Shown: one piece after another, positions 22,248 through 26,484 of the stretch | Position numbering within the stretch: position 1 is the first letter of the stretch | How the letters are laid out: each line of letters opens with the position of its first letter | NCBI GenBank assembly: GCA_035495815.1 | Contig: DATJFH010000036.1 | Location: 1-26,484, forward strand | Origin: DATJFH01 sp035495815 | Lineage (GTDB): Bacteria > Acidobacteriota > Terriglobia > Bryobacterales > Bryobacteraceae | Reading direction: 5' to 3' | Length of the DNA stretch: 26,484 nucleotides | Translations under genes and position numbers: made by a program | The notes under the pieces: model-generated | What the model saw: the letters and a program-made list of their open reading frames with translations, nothing else | The model's database searches: none | What the model was told of the DNA's origin: nothing

Positions 22248-23209
22248 ACTCAGCAGCCCAATTCGATGTGGTCGGCGTCGGCTTGAACGCGACCGATACG
22301 CTCCTTGTGGTGCCCCACTTTCCGGCCTATGCCGGTAAAGCGCCGTTCCGGCAGGAAATCCTCAGCCCGGGCGGGCAGGTGGCCAGCGCCGTGGTGACCT
22401 GCGCCAACCTCGGCCTGAAAGCCAAGTACATCGGAACCGTGGGCGATGACGAGCGGGGTCGCATTCAGATTCAGAGCCTGCGGGCGTCCGGCATCGATCT
22501 GGAGCACGTGCAGGTGCGCGCGGGCTGCGCCAATCAGTCGGCGTACATCATCATCGACCAGACCACGGGCGAGCGGACCGTGCTCTGGCGGCGCGACGAC
22601 TGCCTCCGCATCTCGCCGGAAGAAATTGCGCCCGAGCAGATCACCTGCGCGCGGCTGTTACACATCGACGGGCACGATACGCCGGCGGTGGAGCACGCGG
22701 CCCGTATCGCCAGGAACGCCGGCATTCCGGTGACTGTCGACGTGGATACGATCTACCACGGCTTCGACCGCGTGCTGCCGCATGTCGATTACCTCATCGC
22801 CAGCTCCGAATTTCCCGTGCAGTGGACCAATCAGAGCGATCCGTTCAAGGCGCTGGAGATGATCCAGTCGGAGTACAAAATGCGTGTCGCGGCCATGACG
22901 CTCGGGGCCCACGGCGCGCTGGCTCTCGAAAACGGCCGGTTCGTCTACGCGCCGGCGTTCGTGGTGAACTGCGTGGACACAACCGGGGCCGGGGATGTGT
23001 TCCACGGCGCATTCTGTTATGCCGTGCTCCAGAAAATGCCCATGCGCGAGGCGCTGGATTTTTCGAATGCGATGGCGGCCCTCAATTGCATGGCACTCGG
23101 CGCCCGCGGAGGGATTCGCAATGCCGCCGAAGCGCGCGCCCTGATGGAGCGGGCCGAGCGCCGCTCCCGCTCCGAATTCGCCGTGCGGGGAACGGGCGCG
23201 TCGTCATGA
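22244..23209 (+). CDS. PfkB-family sugar kinase
   Basis: This 321-residue kinase belongs to the ribokinase/PfkB family, which phosphorylates sugars or nucleosides with ATP. The N-terminal motif is SPGGQVASAVVTCANLG (residues 41-57), and the C-terminal signature DTTGAGDVFHGAF (245-257) carries the catalytic base Asp251 and the anion hole GAGD. Length is typical. The specific sugar is not evident; ribokinase, fructokinase and 2-keto-3-deoxygluconate kinase share these motifs. It overlaps the adaptor stop in ATGA (22244-22247) and the rhomboid start in ATGA (23206-23209). Confidence 0.92.
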   Translation: MNSAAQFDVVGVGLNATDTLLVVPHFPAYAGKAPFRQEILSPGGQVASAVVTCANLGLKAKYIGTVGDDERGRIQIQSLRASGIDLEHVQVRAGCANQSAYIIIDQTTGERTVLWRRDDCLRISPEEIAPEQITCARLLHIDGHDTPAVEHAARIARNAGIPVTVDVDTIYHGFDRVLPHVDYLIASSEFPVQWTNQSDPFKALEMIQSEYKMRVAAMTLGAHGALALENGRFVYAPAFVVNCVDTTGAGDVFHGAFCYAVLQKMPMREALDFSNAMAALNCMALGARGGIRNAAEARALMERAERRSRSEFAVRGTGASS

Positions 23210-23874
23210 TCCCGCTGCGCGACCTGATCCGGAGCCGCACCACCCCCATGGTCACGGTGGCTCTGATACTCGCGAACGTGCTCGTGTTTTTCTACATGCT
23301 GTCGCTCGACTCTTACTCGACGAATCACTTTATCAGCCAGTACGCGCTTACGCCGGACCGGTTCCGGTTCACGGCGGTGGTCACGTCCATGTTCCTGCAC
23401 GGAGGATGGATGCACCTGATCGGAAACATGTGGTTCTTGTGGATCTACGGTGATAACGTCGAAGATGTACTCGGTCACGGCAAGTATCTCCTGTTTTACC
23501 TGGCGTGCGGAGTGGCCGCGTCGCTGGCTCAGTACATGGTGAGTCCGGATTCACGGGTGCCGACACTCGGCGCGAGCGGCGCGATCGCCGGAGTGATGGG
23601 CGCCTATCTGATCAAATTTCCGCACTCGCGCATCGTCACTCTGATTCCGATCTTCTTCTTTTTTACGACTATCGAGATTCCGGCAGCGCTGATTCTGGCC
23701 TACTGGTTCATCCTGCAGTTCTTCAGCGGGATCGGCAGCGTCGGCTATTCACAGGTTTCGCAGGGCGGCGTGGCCTGGTTCGCGCACATCGGCGGATTCG
23801 TCGCGGGCATGGTCCTGATCAATATACTTGGAACGCGCGAGCCCTATCGGCGGCGCCGCGATTTGCCATGGTGA
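23206..23874 (+). CDS. Rhomboid-family intramembrane serine protease
   Basis: This 222-residue membrane protein cleaves substrates within the bilayer. The catalytic dyad is visible: Ser124 in GASGAIAGVMGAYL and His194 in FAHIGGFVAGM. His70 and Asn74 in HGGWMHLIGNMWFLWIYG give the family's HxxxN oxyanion motif. About six membrane segments can be traced, starting MVTVALILANVLVFFYML. Translation starts at 23206, set by the ATGA overlap with the kinase stop. An open frame extends far upstream, but it is antiphase to the kinase. Its stop overlaps the glutaredoxin start. Substrates are unknown. Confidence 0.93.
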   Translation: MIPLRDLIRSRTTPMVTVALILANVLVFFYMLSLDSYSTNHFISQYALTPDRFRFTAVVTSMFLHGGWMHLIGNMWFLWIYGDNVEDVLGHGKYLLFYLACGVAASLAQYMVSPDSRVPTLGASGAIAGVMGAYLIKFPHSRIVTLIPIFFFFTTIEIPAALILAYWFILQFFSGIGSVGYSQVSQGGVAWFAHIGGFVAGMVLINILGTREPYRRRRDLPW

Positions 23875-24110
23875 AGGTGACGCTCTACACACGGCGCGGA
23901 TGTCATCTCTGCGGCGAGGCGCGGCAGGCCATCGCCGCCGCCCGGCGCCGCGCGCCTTTCGAATACGAGGAGCTCGATATCGATTCCAATCCCGATTTGC
24001 GCCGGCTCTACAACGAAGAGGTTCCGGTGATTGCCATCGACGGAAAGAAAGCCTTCAAATACCGGCTCACGGCCGATGAGCTGCTGAAGAAACTGGAGGC
24101 GCGCGCATGA
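23868..24110 (+). CDS. Glutaredoxin-like thioredoxin-fold protein
   Basis: This 80-residue thioredoxin-fold protein has the redox motif CHLC (Cys12 and Cys15) after VKVTLYTRRG, the cis-Pro in EVPVIAIDGKKAF and the C-terminal helix LTADELLKKLEA. It fits the glutaredoxin/DUF836 group that begins LYTRxGCHLC. ATG at 23868 gives a seven-base overlap with the rhomboid stop; GTG at 23871 would give the four-base overlap usual in this operon and may be the real start. The stop overlaps the bshB1 start in ATGA (24107-24110). A bacillithiol- or glutathione-like thiol cofactor role is suggested by the next gene. Confidence 0.9.
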   Translation: MVKVTLYTRRGCHLCGEARQAIAAARRRAPFEYEELDIDSNPDLRRLYNEEVPVIAIDGKKAFKYRLTADELLKKLEARA

Positions 24111-24817
24111 GCCTGGACCTGCTGGCGATCGCGGCGCATCCGGACGACGTGGAGCAGACCTGCGGTGGAACGCTGATCAAGATGGCGGAAGCCGGCTACC
24201 GCACCGGCGTGCTGGATCTGACGGCGGGGGACATGGGGACGCGCGGCACGCCGGAGCAGCGGCTGGCCGAATCCGAGCTCGCTGCCCGACAGATGCTGGT
24301 AGGCTGGCGCGGCAACATGCGCTTCCCGGATGCGCGTCTGCAGAACGATCTTGGCGCCCGCATGAGCCTGGCGGTCAAGATCCGCGAGCTGAAGCCGCGC
24401 GTCGTGATTATCCCCTATTGGGAAGCACGCCACCCGGATCACTACCGCGCCGGCGAGCTGGCCTATGAAGCCTGCTTCCTGGCCGGACTGAAGAAGCTCG
24501 ACGACTACACCGAGCCGCACCGTCCGTCGAAGGTGCTGTACTCGTCGCTCTATGCCAACGTGACTCCGTCGTTCGTGGTGGATATCTCGGCGCAGTTCGA
24601 GCGCCGGATGGCCGCGCTGCTCAGCTACCGCTCGCAGTACGGCGCCGTCGAGGAAGGATCGGGACTCTTCCCGGCGGAACAGGAGATCCGGGAGCGCCTG
24701 GCCGCGATCGCGCGGTTCTACGGCAATCTGATCGGAGCCAGGTATGGCGAGCCCTTCGTCGTCAAGGAGACGCTGCGTGTCGATGACGTAGTGTCCATGG
24801 GTGTGCGGAGCTTTTGA
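24107..24817 (+). CDS. bshB1: Bacillithiol biosynthesis deacetylase BshB1
   Basis: This 236-residue zinc deacetylase of the LmbE/PIG-L family removes acetyl from GlcNAc-malate in bacillithiol synthesis. The zinc motif AAHPDDVE (His11, Asp13 and Asp14) and the third ligand His112 in YWEARHPDHYRAG are present, with TAGDMGTRGT (39-48) and SQYG further on as BshB1 signatures. The length fits the family. A GGAGG lies about seven bases before the ATG. It is next to a glutaredoxin-like gene, which fits thiol chemistry. The partners bshA and bshC are not in the window, so bacillithiol production by the organism is inferred, not shown. Confidence 0.92.
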   Translation: MSLDLLAIAAHPDDVEQTCGGTLIKMAEAGYRTGVLDLTAGDMGTRGTPEQRLAESELAARQMLVGWRGNMRFPDARLQNDLGARMSLAVKIRELKPRVVIIPYWEARHPDHYRAGELAYEACFLAGLKKLDDYTEPHRPSKVLYSSLYANVTPSFVVDISAQFERRMAALLSYRSQYGAVEEGSGLFPAEQEIRERLAAIARFYGNLIGARYGEPFVVKETLRVDDVVSMGVRSF

Positions 24818-24818
24818 G

Positions 24819-26484
24819 ATGAATCGCAGAAATTTCCTCGGTGCAGGTATCGGAGCAGGCGCCTCCCTGCGCGGCGCCCGCGGTCAGGGCGCGAAGACCG
24901 CCCGTCCCAACGTCCTGCTGCTCTTTACCGACGAACAGCGATACGACGCATTGGGCGCCGCGGGCAATCCGGTCATTCGCACGCCGCACCTCGACCGCCT
25001 GGCGGCTTCCGGAGTGCGATTCACCAATGCCTGCACGCCTTCCCCGATCTGCATGGCGGCCAGGATGTCGCTCATCAGCGGTCACCAGTCGCGGCTCACG
25101 CGGTACGCGGGAAACGGAACGCTGGCGGGCCCGAAAACCCGCTTCCCCACCCTCATGGACGCGTTCAACGAAGCGGGGTACCGGACGCACGCCATCGGCA
25201 AGATGCACTTCTCCGGCCGGCACTACGGGCTGCACCGGCACGAGACCATGGAAGAGACGCCCCAACACCGCGTCGATGACGATTACCTGATGTATCTGAA
25301 ATCGCGCGGCGTGAAGAAGCGGCATCCGCAGGGTCTGCGCGACCTGTTGTATCTGCAGCCGCAAACCTGCGATATCCCCGTTGAGCATGCCGAGTCGACC
25401 TGGGTGGCCGATCGCGCGATCCAATTCCTGCGCGATCAGCAGCGCTATCGCGGCGAGCAGCCGTTCTTTCTGTGGACCTCCTGGATCGCGCCGCACCCGC
25501 CGTTTGCTCCCTGCGAACCCTACGCGTCGATGTACCCGTGGCGTCAGATGCCGGCGCCGGTGAATGGCGCCCGTAGCCTCGCATCGCTGCCCTCGCCGGC
25601 CTGGTCGGAGCGCGCCAGGCTCGACGGCGCGCATCAGGATCCGGATCGTCTGCGGCGGCTGAAGGCTCTCTATTATGCGCAGATCACCCACGTCGACGAC
25701 GGTGTCGGCCGGATCATGGCGGAACTCGGCCGGCTGGGACTGGCGGAGAACACGGCGATCGTGTTCACCAGCGATCACGGTGAGATGTTGGGCGACCACG
25801 GCCTGGGCCATAAGTCGACCCCCTACGAAGGCTCGATGCGTGTCCCGCTGCTGGTGCGATGGCCCGGCCGTACCGAAGCGGGCCGCGTTTGCGACGATCC
25901 GGCGGGTCTGACCGATCTGTTCCCCACCATGATCGACGGTCTGGGGCTGCGTTATCCGTCGAACTTCCAGCGTCTGGAGGGACAGAGCCTGCTCTCAAAG
26001 CCCGGAGGAGGTTTTGCGCAGCCGCGGGACGCCTTCTTCGTCGAGTTCGGGACGGGGAATAAGCGCTGGGTTGCCCTGCGCTCGAGAACGCACAAATACG
26101 TGCTGTGGGCCGCCGGCGGCCGGGAAGAGCTGTTCGACCTGGCAGCCGATCCGGAGGAGCGGAACAATTTGGCCCCGGGCAATCGCCCGCTGGCGGAGCG
26201 ATTTCGTGACCGCGTGCTCGAATGGGAGCGCTCGCGCGGCCTGGAGGAATCGTTCGCCGGCGGCCGCTTCCGCACCTTCGAAGAGCCGCCCGTTCCCGCA
26301 CGCGAGCCGCGGACGGTAGTGATTAACGATTCAAAGTGGCCGGAACGCCTCCCGGCCGATGAACGCGCCGGCGTGGAATCCTACGCCGAGGCGTTCACCC
26401 GCGCCATCCGGAACGAGTCCTCCCTGGCTCCGGAGAAGCTCAGCATCGCCGAATACAAGAAGCGCGGCGGCCATTCCCTCGAAG
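24819..26484 (+). CDS. Type I sulfatase, Tat-exported (3' end cut by window edge)
   Basis: At least 555 residues of a formylglycine-dependent sulfatase are open to the right edge. The leader has a twin-arginine motif (NRRNFLGAGIGAGASLRGARG). Metal ligands begin in LLFTDEQRYDALG (Asp38), and FTSDHGEMLGDHGLGHKST carries further Asp-His ligands. The modified cysteine is probably Cys78 in ICMAARMSLISG, where the usual Pro is Ala (C-x-A-x-R); a second Cys at 72 (CTPSP) lacks the Arg. The sulfatase domain ends near residue 455 (LFDLAADPEERNNLAPG), and at least 95 more residues follow that I cannot assign. The gene starts one base after the bshB1 stop. Its substrate is unknown, but it differs clearly from the first sulfatase at 6918-8267. 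Confidence 0.9.
   Translation, partial: MNRRNFLGAGIGAGASLRGARGQGAKTARPNVLLLFTDEQRYDALGAAGNPVIRTPHLDRLAASGVRFTNACTPSPICMAARMSLISGHQSRLTRYAGNGTLAGPKTRFPTLMDAFNEAGYRTHAIGKMHFSGRHYGLHRHETMEETPQHRVDDDYLMYLKSRGVKKRHPQGLRDLLYLQPQTCDIPVEHAESTWVADRAIQFLRDQQRYRGEQPFFLWTSWIAPHPPFAPCEPYASMYPWRQMPAPVNGARSLASLPSPAWSERARLDGAHQDPDRLRRLKALYYAQITHVDDGVGRIMAELGRLGLAENTAIVFTSDHGEMLGDHGLGHKSTPYEGSMRVPLLVRWPGRTEAGRVCDDPAGLTDLFPTMIDGLGLRYPSNFQRLEGQSLLSKPGGGFAQPRDAFFVEFGTGNKRWVALRSRTHKYVLWAAGGREELFDLAADPEERNNLAPGNRPLAERFRDRVLEWERSRGLEESFAGGRFRTFEEPPVPAREPRTVVINDSKWPERLPADERAGVESYAEAFTRAIRNESSLAPEKLSIAEYKKRGGHSLE

Noticed and set aside
22822..23205. Extended N-terminus for the rhomboid gene
   Set aside because: The extension runs in another frame through the kinase. 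The ATG at 23206 overlaps the kinase stop in ATGA and matches the normal rhomboid start.

Overview
The window reads as a chromosomal segment of a Gram-negative acidobacterium, most likely of the Solibacter/Bryobacter group. I infer this from the gene content: a secreted protein ending in a TIGR03437-type domain (a family expanded in Solibacter), Tat-exported sulfatases, a PQQ-propeller protein next to a cytochrome c/copper monooxygenase-like protein, a Skp-type periplasmic chaperone, an LssY_C protein, BshB1, and several small lineage-type hypotheticals. Most of the sequence is GC-rich with tightly packed genes. I found no CRISPR array, prophage, rRNA or intact insertion sequence.

Layout. (1) 1-4732, mostly minus strand: a secreted metallo-beta-lactamase-fold hydrolase cut by the left edge, an SH3-type lipoprotein, a tiny plus-strand zinc-ribbon gene, then the compact unit coaD-aspC-manA. 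(2) 4846-6924, an accessory patch: tRNA-Val(GAC), about 320 bases of non-coding sequence with short repeats, a broken serine recombinase, a secreted TIGR03437-type protein, and a truncated relic of a CTP-synthase-like glutamine amidotransferase. (3) 6918-9408, minus strand: a type I sulfatase, a small membrane-anchored protein and a Skp/OmpH chaperone. (4) 9461-13085, plus strand: LssY_C protein, TPR protein and two secreted helical proteins, the last three joined by 4-base overlaps. (5) 13088-15503, minus strand: a small hypothetical and three TadE/TadG-type pilus genes. (6) 15617-18859: a hypothetical, then a divergent pair made of a PQQ-propeller protein and a cytochrome c/PHM-like/EF-hand fusion. 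(7) 18900-20436, minus strand: two small conserved hypotheticals and a patatin-like phospholipase. (8) 20488-26484, plus strand: a seven-gene overlapping operon (conserved hypothetical, HlyD-type adaptor, PfkB kinase, rhomboid protease, glutaredoxin-like protein, BshB1, sulfatase) cut by the right edge, with a strong inverted repeat over its first start codon.

How the genes relate. coaD, aspC and manA are housekeeping metabolism in one transcript. Blocks 3, 4, 6 and 8 are rich in exported proteins, which fits a soil heterotroph that degrades sulfated or complex polymers. The most unusual items are the cytochrome/copper-monooxygenase/EF-hand fusion, the dyad heading the block 8 operon, and the two gene relics that flank the TIGR03437-type gene beside the tRNA. 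I did not find a clear new defence or mobile system. The three secreted proteins of block 4 are the best candidate for an undescribed envelope module.
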